Made by a program: the position numbers and the translations under genes. The notes below the pieces were generated by a model, which searched no databases, was not told the DNA's origin, and saw only the letters and a list, made by a program, of their open reading frames with translations. Shown piece by piece: positions 12,884-23,157 of a DNA stretch of 64,000 bases. How positions within the stretch are numbered: position 1 is the stretch's first letter; every line of letters begins with the position of its first letter. The DNA is from Cynocephalus volans. Taxonomy: Eukaryota > Chordata > Mammalia > Dermoptera > Cynocephalidae. The stretch is from positions 31,599,864 to 31,663,863 of the forward strand of contig NC_084465.1 of the NCBI RefSeq assembly GCF_027409185.1, in the 5' to 3' direction.

Positions 12884-13289
12884 TGTTAAATTATACTAAA
12901 TTGGACCTTGAGTCTGCCTCTCTCCCTTGAGTCTCCACATAACAAACTGCCACCTAACTTATGTAAACAAACTGAAAGCCTAAATTAGAAGTATATTTTG
13001 TAACAAATATCTAGGTGTCAGCCAATCACAGCAACTGACCTTCAGCCAGTCACAGGCTGCCAACTGATCAGACCATGTAGAAATAAGGCAAATGCTAAGC
13101 TTTAACCAATCAAGCTTTTTCTATACCTTACTTCCATTTCCTGTCTATAAATGCTGTCCACGCTCATTGCTGAGCAGAGCTCTCTGAAACTCATCTGGTT
13201 CTGGTTCTGAGGGCTACCCAATTTGCAAATCTTTCTTTGCTCAAATAAACTCTGTTAACTTAAATTTGTCAAAAGTTTTTCTTTTAACA
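12884..13289 (+). mobile_element. Solo LTR (ERV1-like) nested in L1M
   Basis: The ends form a short inverted repeat, TGTTAAA at 12884 and TTTAACA ending at 13289. Inside are several CCAAT boxes (agccaatcacag near 13020, aaccaatcaagc near 13106), a TATA-like ctataaatgc near 13145 and an AATAAA signal near 13244 (caaataaactctg). This is the promoter-to-polyA layout of a retroviral LTR. No target duplication survives. It interrupts the antisense L1M. Confidence 0.7.
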
Positions 13290-13992
13290 TATACTAGAGG
13301 TACTCTTTTGCACTTTACTTTTTACACTTAAATGTATCCTGGAAATCATTCGATATCACTCCACAAAGATCTTCCTTCTTGTTTTTGTATGCATGATGCA
13401 CCATTGTATGACATAGTTTAACTAGTCTCCTATGTTGGGTAATTGCAAACAATGCTGCAATTTACAACCTTATGCATATGTATTTTGTTAATGTTGAAAA
13501 TATATATTCAGAGTAAATTCCTAGAAGCGTAGTTCCTTAGCCAAAAACTTAAGTGTACATACAATTTTGTTAGATTTTGCCAAATTCTCCTCCTGGAGGG
13601 CTGTACCAGTTTGCATTCCCAGCAGCTATGTATGAGTCCTGGTTTCCTACAGACTTGCCAACTAAATGTGTTTCATACTTTTTAAAATTTTTACCAAACT
13701 GATAGGTGAGAAATCATATCTCAATGTAATTTTAATTTGCATTTCTCAAATTATGAATGAGGTTAAATATATTGTCTTATGGTTAAGGGCTGTTTTTCTA
13801 TCTTTTTTGGTGGAGAGTCTTTACATAATTTTTCCAGTTTTCTGTTGGATATATGATCCTCTAGCCTGTATTTTTAAGAGTTTTTACTATATTAGAGATA
13901 TTTGTCCCTAAACTGTGATGTACATTGCAAATATTTTCTTTAAGATCGTCAACTATCATTAATTCATTAATAATATTCTTTGCATACAAATA

Positions 13993-14074
13993 CAAGGGTA
14001 CTTCAGAAAGTTCATGGAAAAATAGAATTAAAAGGTAATATGAATTTTTCCATGAACTTTTTGAAGTACCCTTG
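13993..14074. mobile_element. Mariner-like MITE, 82 bp palindrome
   Basis: Near-perfect terminal inverted repeats of about 30 bp: the left end is caagggtacttcagaaag with ttcatggaaaaa, and the right end is its complement ending gaagtacccttg. A TA dinucleotide precedes the left end and a decayed CA follows the right, consistent with the TA target of Tc1/mariner transposons. No transposase. Two more diverged copies are at 46202 and 54379. It sits inside reversed L1M ORF2 sequence. Confidence 0.8.
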
Positions 14075-14745
14075 CAATTTTGATTTTGTGTGGTCAAATG
14101 TATTGATTTATTTGTTGCCTCTGTATTTTGAATATAATTCAAAAGCCTTTTTCTGTACTTTGTAAAGAGAAATTTATACATGTTTTCTTAAATTACTTGT
14201 ATGGCTTCAAATATTTTTACCTTTATATTCCTGGTCCATTTGAAGTTTATTCTTGTGTATAGTATAAGGTATGTATTTAATTTTAATATTTTTCTAAATA
14301 GTTACTCAGTTGTCTCAGCACCATTTACTATAAAGTCTATCTTGCCTTCAGTGATTTAAATTGCCACTTTTACACTAAATTTCTACCTGGGCTGTGTCTA
14401 TTTTTGGATTTTTTTTTTCTTGTTTTGTTTTTCTTATCTGTTTGTCTATTCATGAGCCAGTACCACACTGATTTAATTACAGTTTCTTTGTGGTGTGTTT
14501 TAGTTAATGACGGATAGGAATAGTTCTCCCTCATAGTCTTACTTCTTGAGTGTTTTTGAAGTTTTTAATATAAACTTTAGAATCAATTTGTTTAACTTCA
14601 TTAAAAAATGTTTGCTGGTATTTTTATTGAGTTGCATCCAAATTATAAATTAACTTAGGAAGAACTGACAACTTTATGATGTTGAATCATCCTACCCAAG
14701 AACAGGGATTTGTTTATATTTCTCCAATCTACTTCTGTGTCTTTT

Positions 14746-15845
14746 AACAAAAATTCACTGATACATACAAAACCATTTATGTGTAGATTTGTTTAATCAG
14801 TCAAAGTCACCAACTAAACTCATACACATGTCCATCCTAAACCGCTCCCACATATATCCTGAGACCCAGAGCTCTATAGAAATCCATGGATGAGCTTCAG
14901 GGTCATAATGAATTCCTTAAATTACATACAAAACTCCATGTGTGGATGTGTGTGCATGTGTGTGTGTATGTGAGTAGTTTAAATTGAATTTTTATTTCAT
15001 CTTGTTTTCTCTGAGAGTTCACTACAGTTTTCCTTTGCATTCTCACCCAGATACTAACTTTCTGAAGTGTGAGATTCCCCAACAATAGCAATCCTATGTT
15101 TAAAATGTAAGAAACACATATATACATGACTCTTTTTTTAATGCTTCTAAGTCCAATGAACCAAGCAGGAAATAATTCCTCTCCACCAGAATAAGGCCAA
15201 GCAATATGATACAGAATGATCCTTTTACTAAAAAAAAAAAAAAAAAAAAACGATTGCACATTATTTGAGACAAAAAACTAAACCACTAAAATTAAGTAGA
15301 GACCCATAAAAGTTGCCTGCAATCTAATTCAACAAAGAATTCAATAAAACAAAAAGATCAGCAGATATCAGAGCACTCTGTCTGCATAGAGATGGCTTAA
15401 ATGCAGCCTTTTCCATCTGGAAAGAGGATAAAAGAGATTCCAGATAGGTTGATATAAGTTATAAAAACATTATTACAGTATTTCTTACTCTCAACATTTC
15501 CCTCATTCAGGACTTTTATTTCCCAGTGGTGACAACAAAGTCGGAGATATAAAATGAAAGGTCTAAAATGAAAGAGCAATTCTCTTCATTTGATTAAATT
15601 TTCCCAAGGCAATGAGAACTTGGGTTTGGCAGTGTCCCTACCTTGTGACCCTCTCCTCCTAGGCTTTTCTTCCCAGACTTGTGCTCTATATCTTCTATTC
15701 TTGCTCTTCTTTTACTTTTTTATGTGTCTTTTTGCAACTTTTTTCCTCTTCAGGTTTATACTTATCTTTCACCAGCCTTAAGAACATTGTTTATCCCCAT
15801 TAAAGTTTTTAGCATTAATAGACTTTCTGATTACATAGATTATCA
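14746..15845. other. No recognised gene
   Basis: AT-rich. A run of about 23 A at 15229-15251 may be a retroposon tail, but I recognise no body upstream and see no clear duplication. A short TG-rich tract lies at 14940-14975. Confidence 0.5.
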
Positions 15846-15990
15846 GTTCTTAATCTTGTTTTGTACTAGAATTGCCTGGAGCAATTTTTAACAAACACTG
15901 ATACCTGGGCTCCACCTCCAGAAGGCTTTGTTTAGTTGGACTGAGTGGGGCCCAGCCACTGCTATAAATTAAAATTCTCCCCAGTGAACC
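15846..15990 (+). mobile_element. hAT-Charlie-like MER fragment (MER5/MER20-type)
   Basis: Contains agaattgcctggagcaattt and gatacctgggctccacctcc followed by gagtggggcccagcc, similar to the core of short non-autonomous hAT elements in mammals. The terminal repeats are not clear. Family assignment is tentative. Confidence 0.45.
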
Positions 15991-17034
15991 TTGGAGGCAG
16001 CCAGGATTGATAACAGTGACTCAGAGTTACCATCCATCAACAAACCAGTTCTGTGCAAGGGCCTATAAGTTAACTTATCACAGGCCATGAAAGCTGCCTT
16101 AGCCTGTATCTTCCATCAGGTGAACTTGCAAACATTTTTTCCCCCTTTACTCTGTTGTTCTGTTTGACAATGATGAAATTATAGAAATTACTCAGCTCAA
16201 TGTGTCATTCTGAAAAGCCAAGAGCGAGAAAAGATCTTACCCAAGATCACACATCTTCTAAGTGAAATGCCAAAACTACACTATGTAATTGCCTTGAAAA
16301 ATATTGTCTTACTTCTTTATTCTTCCAGATAACCCTCAACATATGTCCAGTTGTTAACTTTCTCTTCCCAAATCTGTGTCTTCCCTTCTGCTTTCCAGAG
16401 TGTATGTTTCTCACTCTATGATAATGAGATAATTAATTTCTTTTTGTTGGAATTTTGGTATCAAGGGCTTTGAGGTAATGGCTTCCTCTCACTTCATACC
16501 ACAAATTCTCCTGCATCATAGTTTGTTTCATCTAGCCTCTTCACTCCCAAACCCTACCTTTGTCTGCATAATAAGAACCCAAAGTCATTAGGTAAAGTCT
16601 TAGTGGTCCAGAGGATAATCTGAAAAATGATAAAACATAAAATATATTGCTATGAATTATCTATATAAGCAAACCTATTTGTGTGAAATTTTTCTCAATA
16701 TAAAAATCTAAAAGCAAAAGTACACTGTGAGCGCCATCTCCTGGAGATGTTATGACAACTTGTGGAGACATGCCCTCTCACTGCCATATGTAGTATTTAG
16801 CTTTTATTCTTTATTTTATTTATTAGTTCATTTATTTATAATTTTTCCATAACAGAGTTAAGTTAGCTTCCAAAATATACAAACAATAGAAAACACTAAA
16901 TTTAAATGCATGAGAATACACAGGAAAGGAAGGTGTGGAACGAGGCGGAGAAATGAAATACTGATAATCAAGGTTCCCACAGAGAAGCAAAGAAGGACCC
17001 ATAAATTTAGTGAATAGTTTTGGGAGGGTTAAAG
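15991..17034. other. No recognised feature
   Basis: Moderately AT-rich, no long frame and no repeat I can name. Confidence 0.45.
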
Positions 17035-17290
17035 GATGAGTTCATTTTATTATATGTTAAGTTTGAGTTAGCTGTAAGACATTTGTGAGGAACTATCAAG
17101 TATGTAGCTGTATGTATAAGCCTAAAGCTCATGAAAGAGATCTGAAAGAGAGATATAGATTTGAAGGTGATTAGTTTGTGGTCACTGAAGTGTTGGGCTT
17201 CATGGGATTGCCCAGAAAGAGCACGGAGAGAGAGAAGAAAAGGGCTCAGTGCTGAATCCCAAGGAGTGTTGATATTTAAATCCTTTAAAT
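17035..17290 (-). repeat. L2 reverse-transcriptase remnant, antisense
   Basis: The plus strand shows a decayed gagatatagatttgaaggtg and agggctcagtgctgaatccc. Reverse-complemented, this approximates the L2/CR1 polymerase segment around the VPQGSVLGPLLFS motif. Frames are broken. Assigned by recognition of the degraded motif only. Confidence 0.45.
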
Positions 17291-17296
17291 GGTTAG

Positions 17297-17677
17297 TGTC
17301 TTAGTTTATTTGTGCTGCTATAACAAAGTACCTGAGACTGGGTAATTTATAAAGAACAGAAATTTATTTCTCACAGTTCTGGAAGTCCAAGAGCAAGACA
17401 CTGTCAGGCATGGTGTCTGGTGAGGTTCTGTCTCTGTTTGCAGGATGGCGCCTTATTGACAGGTCTGCTGGAGGGGATGAACGTTGTGTCCTCAAATGGC
17501 AAAAGGATAAAAAAGGTCCTAGACTAGTTCTCTCCAGTCCTTTCACGAGACACTAATCTAGCCATGAAGGCAGAGTCCTTGTGACTTAAACACTTTCCAA
17601 AAGGCCCTACTTCTTAACATCACCACAATTGGGATTAAGTTTCAACACTTGACTTTGGCAGGACACTCAGACCGTAG
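17297..17677 (-). mobile_element. MaLR LTR (MST/MLT1-type), antisense
   Basis: The plus strand has cttagtttatttgtgctgct, acctgagactgggtaattta, agaacagaaatttatttctc and the ending ttgggattaagtttcaacac, diagnostic of an antisense MaLR LTR. Solo, without internal sequence. Confidence 0.8.
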
Positions 17678-17699
17678 AGATCTGTAAAAGATTAGCAGT

Positions 17700-17792
17700 G
17701 TAACGAATGTGGCCTTTGGAGCCACCTAGTTTAGATCCCAGCTCCTCTACTTACTATGGCTAAAATTTAAGTTACTGTAGAAGGTTATTTTA
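17700..17792 (+). repeat. MIR SINE fragment
   Basis: gcctttggagccacctagtt followed by tagatcccagctcctctact matches the MIR box-B-containing core. Degraded. Confidence 0.5.
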
Positions 17793-18238
17793 AAGCTGGC
17801 TTTGCATATAAATTCATTATGCTAAAAAGACTGTTGAAATTTTTGTTTTGTTTTGTTTTTGAATCACTCAGGCTCTCATCAATGATTCCTAAACATGTCA
17901 GAACTGCCTTGTCCAGACACATAAAACCCTACTATTTGATCTGGGAGGAGTCTAGATTAGGAGTGGCTCAAAATAATCCTGTCTTCTCATTATTATTTCT
18001 GTTTCTAAAGACACACATCAGTTGAGCTAAACTGGCTCTCTGCACTTCTTGACTAGCCATCTAGGCTGCAAAATCCTGGGTAACAAAAGGAGCAGAGATC
18101 TCAGTTCAGCCACCTCCACACTCTTCAAAATCCTTCTTGGTCACCTTTTTCTTAGCTGTACTACAACTTGCTGATTTTGAGAAGGAACATGCAAAAAGTT
18201 GTCATGAGTTCTGGCTACATCTTGTTTACTTAGAATTA
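17793..18238. other. No recognised gene; flank of composite element
   Basis: Unique-looking sequence. Its end contributes the target duplication of the composite element that follows. Confidence 0.5.
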
Positions 18239-18252
18239 TTTAGAATGCTTTT
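18239..18252. repeat. Left target-site duplication of composite element
   Basis: TTTAGAATGCTTTT here is repeated exactly at 20866-20879, just beyond the A-rich tail of the composite element. A shorter 10-bp version (AGAATGCTTT) also starts at 20859, so the true duplication may be 10-14 bp with a small tandem slip on the right. Confidence 0.8.
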
Positions 18253-18290
18253 AAAAGCTGCTCTGAGCATTTTGGGCTGCGGCTGCTTTA

Positions 18291-18304
18291 AGACTAGAGC
18301 TGCT
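18291..18304. repeat. Left target-site duplication of nested L1
   Basis: AGACTAGAGCTGCT is repeated exactly at 18746-18759, on the far side of the L1 3' end and its A-rich tail. Confidence 0.9.
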
Positions 18305-18745
18305 AGCCCAAATGCCCATCATCAGATGAGTGGATACGGAAAATGTGGTACATCTACACAATGGAATACTACTCAGCTATAAAAACGAATGAAATACTGC
18401 CATTTGCAACAACATGGATGGACCTTGAGAGAATTATATTAAGTGAAACAAGTCAGGCACAGAAAGAGAAATACCACATGTTCTCACTTATTGGTGGGAG
18501 CTAAAAATTAATATCTAAATTCACACACACACACACACACACACAAAACCGGGGGGGCGGGAAGAAGATATAGCAACCACAATTATTTGAAGTTGATACG
18601 ACAAGCAAACAGAAAGGACATTGTTGGGGGGGAGGGGGGAGGGAGAAGGGAGGGAGGTTTTGGTGATGGGGAGCAATAATCAGCCACAATGTATATCGAC
18701 AAAATAAAATTAAAAAGAAATTAAAAAATTAAAAAATTTAAAAAA
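18305..18745 (+). mobile_element. Young L1 3' end, 5'-truncated, nested in composite
   Basis: Begins inside the last part of L1 ORF2 (agcccaaatgcccatcatca), runs through the ORF2 stop into a 3'UTR with a CA microsatellite (18523-18545), a G-rich tract (18625-18656) with quadruplex potential, and an A-rich tail. Flanked by a perfect 14-bp target duplication. Nearly identical to the L1 end at 26490-26925 apart from scattered single changes and indels in the simple repeats, so the family was active recently. It interrupts the composite element, which is therefore older. Confidence 0.92.
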
Positions 18746-19362
18746 AGACTAGAGCTGCTGAGCACATGGAGCAGGAGCAGGCAGAAGCCGCAGCTGTGCC
18801 CTTCAGATGGATTTACTTGGAGGCAGCAGGAGAGAAGAGGGCCATGATGGCCCACAGGACAGCAAGACCACTAACAGGGTTCCCGTGGACCCACGCAGGA
18901 GTGAAGAGCGAGAACAACTGAAAAAAGGGAGCTGTTCAGGGGCCAGTGAGTCATTGCAAGGGACCAGCGCAGGGCCCATCCCATGGGAAGTGTTTGGAGC
19001 ACGGGCGGTGGACGAGATGGGAAAACCGGGAGAACACTGGGACACAGCAAGGACAGCTGACCTGCCCCCCAATCAGCACAGGACCACTCAGACGAGACTG
19101 GTCAGGAATGCAGAATCGCATGGGGTGCAGTTTGATGAAAAAACTCAGGCCCAGATCAAAGATTCTACAGAACACAGATCCACCAGGTCTCTGGAGAGCC
19201 GGCAGTACCTTTAGGATCAGCCATTAAACCCTGAGCTGCACAAAAAGCCTTCCCTAGGGAAACAGCAGCAAAATAGCAATTTAAACAACCACACAGCTCA
19301 AGTACTGGTTCCCACAGGAAGTTCCCCCATGTTAGAAGCAAAGGACAAAAAATTAGTTCCAA
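18746..19362 (+). other. Composite element head: L1-5'UTR-like segment
   Basis: Shares with 39875-40457 a series of blocks in the same order: gcagctgtgcccttc, aggagagaagaggg, ccagtgagtcat, ggacagctgacctgccc, ccaatcagcaca, gagctgcacaaaaagccttcc and ggaagttcccccat. Identity looks about 85% by eye. Homology stops at aattag(t/c)tcca, exactly where the VNTR begins here and where 40460 continues with gtacagagtttaagtgg. Open frames in this part are not conserved between the copies. Confidence 0.75.
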
Positions 19363-20335
19363 CCCAGGCACACCATCAGCACCTTGGGGCCTGCCTGGGA
19401 ACCAGAGGCTTGGATCTGGGGACCAGACCCCACTCCCACTTCCAGGCAAACTGCACCAGTGCCTTGGGGCCAACCTGGGGACCTGAAGCATGGAGAAAGG
19501 GCCTGGACCCCCCTCTCACAACCAAGCACACCACGCCAGCATCTTGGAGCCTGCCAGGGACCCGAGGCAGGGAGAAGGGGACTAGACCTCTCTCCCACAA
19601 CCAGGCACACAGAGACAGCGCCTTGCGGCTCACCCAGGGACCCAGGGTATGGAGTTGGGGACCAGACCACCCTCCCACAAACAGGCACAACATGCCAGCA
19701 CCTCGGAGCCCACCCAGGGTCCTGGGGCAAGGAGAAGGGGACTGGACCTCTCTCCCACAACCAGGCACACCGTGCCAGAGCTTCAGCACCTGCCTAGGGA
19801 CCCGAGGCATGGAGAAGGGGAACATACCTCTCTCCCACAACCAGGCACACCATGCCAGTGCCTCAGGCCCTGCCTGGGGACCTGAGACAAGGAAAAGGGG
19901 ACTGGACCTCTCTCCCACAACCAGGCACACCATGCCAGCACCTCAGAGCCCGCCCAGGGACCCTGGGCATGGAGAAGGGGACTGGACCTCTCTCCCACAA
20001 CCAGGCACACCACGCCAGTGCCTCAGGCCCTGCCTGGGGACCTGAGGCAAGGAAAAGGGGACTGGACCTCTCTCCCACAACCAGGGACACTGTGCCAGCA
20101 CCCCGGGGCCCACCTGGGTACCTGAGGCATGGATAAGGGGACCGGACCTCTCTCCCACAACCAGGCACACTGCACCAGCACCTTGGGGCCCGCCCAGGGA
20201 CTCGGGACATGGAGAAGGGGACTGGACCTCTTTCCCACAACTAGGCACATGGCACCAGTGCCTTGGGACCTGCCCAGGAACCAGAGACATGAAGAAGGGG
20301 AACAAAGACACCCCACAACCAGGCATACCACCAGT
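19363..20335 (+). repeat. 80-bp VNTR, about 12 copies
   Basis: Unit starts marked by ccaggcacac or a close variant fall at 19363, 19442, 19522, 19601, 19681, 19761, 19841, 19921, 20001, 20081, 20161, 20241 and 20319, a spacing of 78-80 bp. Each unit contains ctctctcccacaacc, a gcatggagaagggg-like run and a ccttggggcctgccc-like run. Units 19841 and 20001 differ at only two positions over about 80 bp, while the unit between them (19921) is of another type, which indicates duplication of a dimer. Because 80 is not a multiple of 3, frames rotate; the long frames across the array (for example 19329-20045) are a by-product of few stop codons. Confidence 0.95.
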
Positions 20336-20555
20336 GCCAAGGAGCATACCAAAAACAGCACCTCCACATGGGTGGCCCACCACAGCCACCACAATAACCA
20401 TGGCTGCTGTAAAAGCAGCTAGACACCACAACCATCACGTAGATGGTCCGCCAACCACTGGAGTGCATTGACACAAGGAGAGTCACCAGCAGAGACAAAG
20501 AAAAGAAGAGGATGTCTCTTTCCACAAGACCCATTTCAGAGTGTCAGAAGAAGCA

Positions 20556-20640
20556 TCTGCTCTATGATAATATTGGGGGACCCAAACACATCTCTCAGCA
20601 TTGGACAGATAATCTAGGCAACAGATTAACAGAGTAACCA
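20556..20640 (+). pseudogene. Possible L1 ORF2 endonuclease scrap in composite
   Basis: ataatattgggggaccc followed by aacacatctctcagcattgg and acagataatctaggcaac resembles the L1 endonuclease segment around GDFNTPLSxLDRS when a few bases are allowed to be missing. If right, the middle of the composite descends from L1 ORF2, favouring an internally deleted L1 origin. Short and frameshifted. Confidence 0.4.
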
Positions 20641-20680
20641 TGATTCTTTCAGAAGTTGAGAAGAAATCCAGGGCAATTAA

Positions 20681-20858
20681 AGGGGGGAGGGGAGGGAATG
20701 GGGGAAGGGGAGAGATTGGACAAGGGGCATAAAGAATAATTATGATTTGTAACAGTATATATGGTAGTAATATTGATTTAATCAACATATCTCAATGTTC
20801 AACCCCCAAAATATGTATAATCGATTTGATTCAATAAATAAAATAAATTAAAGAAAAA
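20681..20858 (+). other. L1-type 3' end of composite element
   Basis: G-rich tract (ggggggaggggagggaatgg) with quadruplex potential, then ggcataaagaataattatga and aaatatgtataatcgatt and an A-rich tail. It lines up with the L1 3' end at 38680-38860 (gagtgattatg, aaatatgtataatcaatt). The shared 3' end would let L1 reverse transcriptase act on this RNA in trans. Confidence 0.7.
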
Positions 20859-20865
20859 AGAATGC

Positions 20866-20879
20866 TTTAGAATGCTTTT
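20866..20879. repeat. Right target-site duplication of composite element
   Basis: Exact copy of 18239-18252. Confidence 0.8.
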
Positions 20880-22300
20880 CTTTTTGCTCTTTTAAATATC
20901 TTTTGTGGCTATAAATGCTGCTTGTTTCAGCAAAAATCTCATTTCAGGTCTTTTTCCATTGTGAATCAGATAAACTTTTTCACTGAAGCTGTCACATTAT
21001 CTCATTGAATTTCAGATCACTGGCAATTTCTTTTTTCTTAATTCCACAGAGAGAAGAGTACTGAACTCCTAAGAACTTTGACCTACTCTCACTCACACTC
21101 CCTTGGTAGAGCTCAATTTCAGTTGAAATCCTCAAATACCATTTATATTCGGGAGTGTGGCCAGAGGAAATAGCTTCTACGGGACCTGGACATTTGACTA
21201 AATGGTTCTGTAACTCTGTATGACCACTGCCTTTTCTCCCTCAATGCTCGGTAAAATTTCTAACTAGGTTTACATGATGGTTTATAAATTTTCTTAATCT
21301 GTTGGAATTTTGTACTCCTTTGAATATTTTTACCTATTAGAAAATGTGTGATCTCTTTCCATCTATGCCAGCTGCTAGTGTTTCTTCCAGTCTAGGAAAC
21401 TACAGCATCTTCCTTTAGCATCTTCCATATGCTCACTTCATGCAGATTTCTATATCTATTTCAGATCTCTTTTGATTCAATTCCATATTTAAATAATGCA
21501 TTTTATCACTAAGGTAATGTTTGCTCTGAATTTTCTTCAATTCAGGGATAATCTTTACTGGAATCACATCATATTAACAGCCAGGGAATTGTATACAAAT
21601 TCTTAATATGAGTAATATTTATTTAATAAAACCGAACAAATGTAAAGAACAAGCAATTTTATAACCATAACATAGCAAAAAGAGATTGTGTTGAAATTCT
21701 CTGGTATAATATTGTGCCACTAGTTTTCTATAAACATTTTTGGTAAAACAAGAGTTATAAGATGGTTTTTTCTTTCTTTCTTTTTCTTTCTTTCTTTCTC
21801 TTTCTTTCTTTCTCTTCCTCTCTTTATTTCTTTCTTCCTTTCTTTATTTTTTTCTTTCTTTCTTTCTTTAGTATAAAATAATTAAAATAATACACAGTAA
21901 GAATGCGTTAACAGGCTTTTTTTTAAAGAATATTAAGGTCATATAAAATTTATAATTGTTAATAGTGTTCTGGCTAATCATTTTCTATTTATTAAACATG
22001 TAGGTTTTAAAGTTTTGTTGTAAGTTTCTGAAAATAATTATGTTTAATGCCCTTGGATTACTTCTTATCAATGAAAAGGTAGAGATGCAAGTTAGTGTGC
22101 ATACAAGTTCTAGTCAACTTGGAAATACAAAATCAGAAGTTGAGAGTAAATTTGATCAATCTTCAGAAGACAACAGTGGATATTTCCTCAGCTCTACCTC
22201 AAAACTTGAGAAATATTCTCATTACACAGAGAACATAGTACAAGGATTAGCTAATCTTAGAAATATAGAATGTTACCAGTATAACAGATAGTTTAAATGG
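20880..22300. other. No recognised gene
   Basis: An 83-codon open frame at 22040-22291 (start MFNALGLLLINEK) has ordinary composition but no domain, no splice context that I can judge and no homologue I recognise; kept as chance. Otherwise AT-rich. Confidence 0.45.
21766..21874. repeat. (TTTC)n pyrimidine microsatellite
   Basis: About 109 bp of interrupted tttc/cttt repeats, all pyrimidine on the plus strand. Such tracts can form triplex DNA and are usually length-polymorphic. Confidence 0.9.
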
Positions 22301-22304
22301 TTTG

Positions 22305-22400
22305 ACTCTATTTTTATAACTAAGGAAATGGAAGCCTTATCCCAAATAGCAGCTTATCAAAAATCACACAGCTGATTAATTCAGAGCCCTATAATTCCTG
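22305..22400 (-). repeat. MIR fragment, antisense
   Basis: ataactaaggaaatggaagc followed by aaatcacacagctgatta and tcagagccct resembles the reverse MIR core. Degraded. Confidence 0.45.
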
Positions 22401-23157
22401 CCACCCAGATAAGTTTTCTTCCTATTATGCTAATGTAGCACCATCTGCCAATTTTTGGCAGCTGGAGCTCCTCTGATGCAAGGCCCAGGCCCTTTACTGT
22501 GACTGAATAAAGTCAGTCTTCTTCCTTTTATCACCCATCCCCAGCCATCACCATCTAAGCCCTTCCCTGCTTTGATCCTGCTCATTGCTTCCCCCACCGA
22601 AGCTCATCAATCTTTTACCCGATTCTCTACTAGTCCAAAGTGGCAGCTAATGAGTTTGATCCATTAACCAGGTCAATGTGCTCAGGAAGAGACCTAAATA
22701 AATGTTCCCACCTGGGTGTGGCTTTACTGTGCTTATTAGAATAATCCCCTGCCTGTTACCATTGAATTCCATGGCAAGCAACCAGCCAGCTTGAGGGACG
22801 ATTTGAAACAAACAAAAAAAATGTTTGCTGCATCTTTTTATTTTTTCATTTAGTCTAAAAATACCTGACATAACCTCAATGGTCAAAATATATAATCTTA
22901 TAACTTACTGTTACCTATTTACTAAATAGAAAAATAAGTTTTGAAAAATTGGCATTGATTATGGTGAACAATATATTAATATTTAGGCACATTTGAGAAA
23001 ATTAATACAGCTTTCTAATCTTTGATCTCCAAATTAGATCACTAGCCATATCTTGAAATCAGGCAGCACTAGAGATACAAATTACTTATCATTGATCCAA
23101 TCTACAGAGCATTTCAGAACCAAGAATTTCAAACCACTTATATGTGGAGTACAACCC
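22401..23157. other. Unclassified, possibly unique sequence
   Basis: The part 22440-22830 is GC-richer than its surroundings and repeat-poor (for example ccatggcaagcaaccagcca near 22770). No exon signal is evident. A candidate for a conservation check only. Confidence 0.35.

Larger units (their letters stand above)
12720..14745 (-). mobile_element. Old L1M element, antisense, interrupted twice
   Basis: On the plus strand the 3'UTR (12720-12883, with gagaagtatcactcccatct) leads into reversed ORF2 sequence: agatcttccttcttgtttt, ggtaattgcaaacaatgctg, accagtttgcattcccagca, tttaatttgcatttctca and ccaatctacttctgtgtct. It is split by a solo LTR at 12884-13289 and by a mariner-type MITE at 13993-14074, and the L1 resumes in register after each. 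Coding frames are destroyed. The insertion order, L1M first, makes the LTR and MITE younger. Confidence 0.75.
18253..20858 (+). mobile_element. Composite non-autonomous retroelement (SVA-like layout)
   Basis: A roughly 2.17 kb element (excluding a nested L1) bounded by a target-site duplication and ending in an A-rich tail (aataaataaaataaatta). In order: (1) a head homologous over about 600 bp to the L1-5'UTR-like block at 39837-40457; (2) a 12-copy 80-bp VNTR, 19363-20335; (3) a middle of about 340 bp; (4) a G-rich tract at 20681-20718 and an L1-type 3' end with aaatatgtataatcgatt, matching the L1 tail at 38680-38860. No protein is encoded. The duplication and A-rich tail imply L1-mediated target-primed insertion. 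It may be an SVA/LAVA-like composite family or an internally deleted L1 whose 5'UTR carries a VNTR; the sequence alone does not separate these. The region is markedly GC-richer than its flanks. Confidence 0.8.

Noticed and set aside
19329..20045. Open reading frame of 238 codons, and long minus-strand frames over the same DNA (19376-19933, 19943-20431)
   Set aside because: They come from an 80-bp tandem repeat poor in stop codons. Several frames on both strands are open, 80 is not a multiple of 3, and no domain is seen.
19363..20335. CRISPR array or centromeric satellite
   Set aside because: Repeats are direct and contiguous without spacers, only about 1 kb long, and lie within a retroelement bounded by a target duplication.
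22040..22291. 83-codon frame with ordinary amino-acid composition
   Set aside because: No recognisable domain, no homologue recalled, AT-rich surroundings; not distinguishable from chance.
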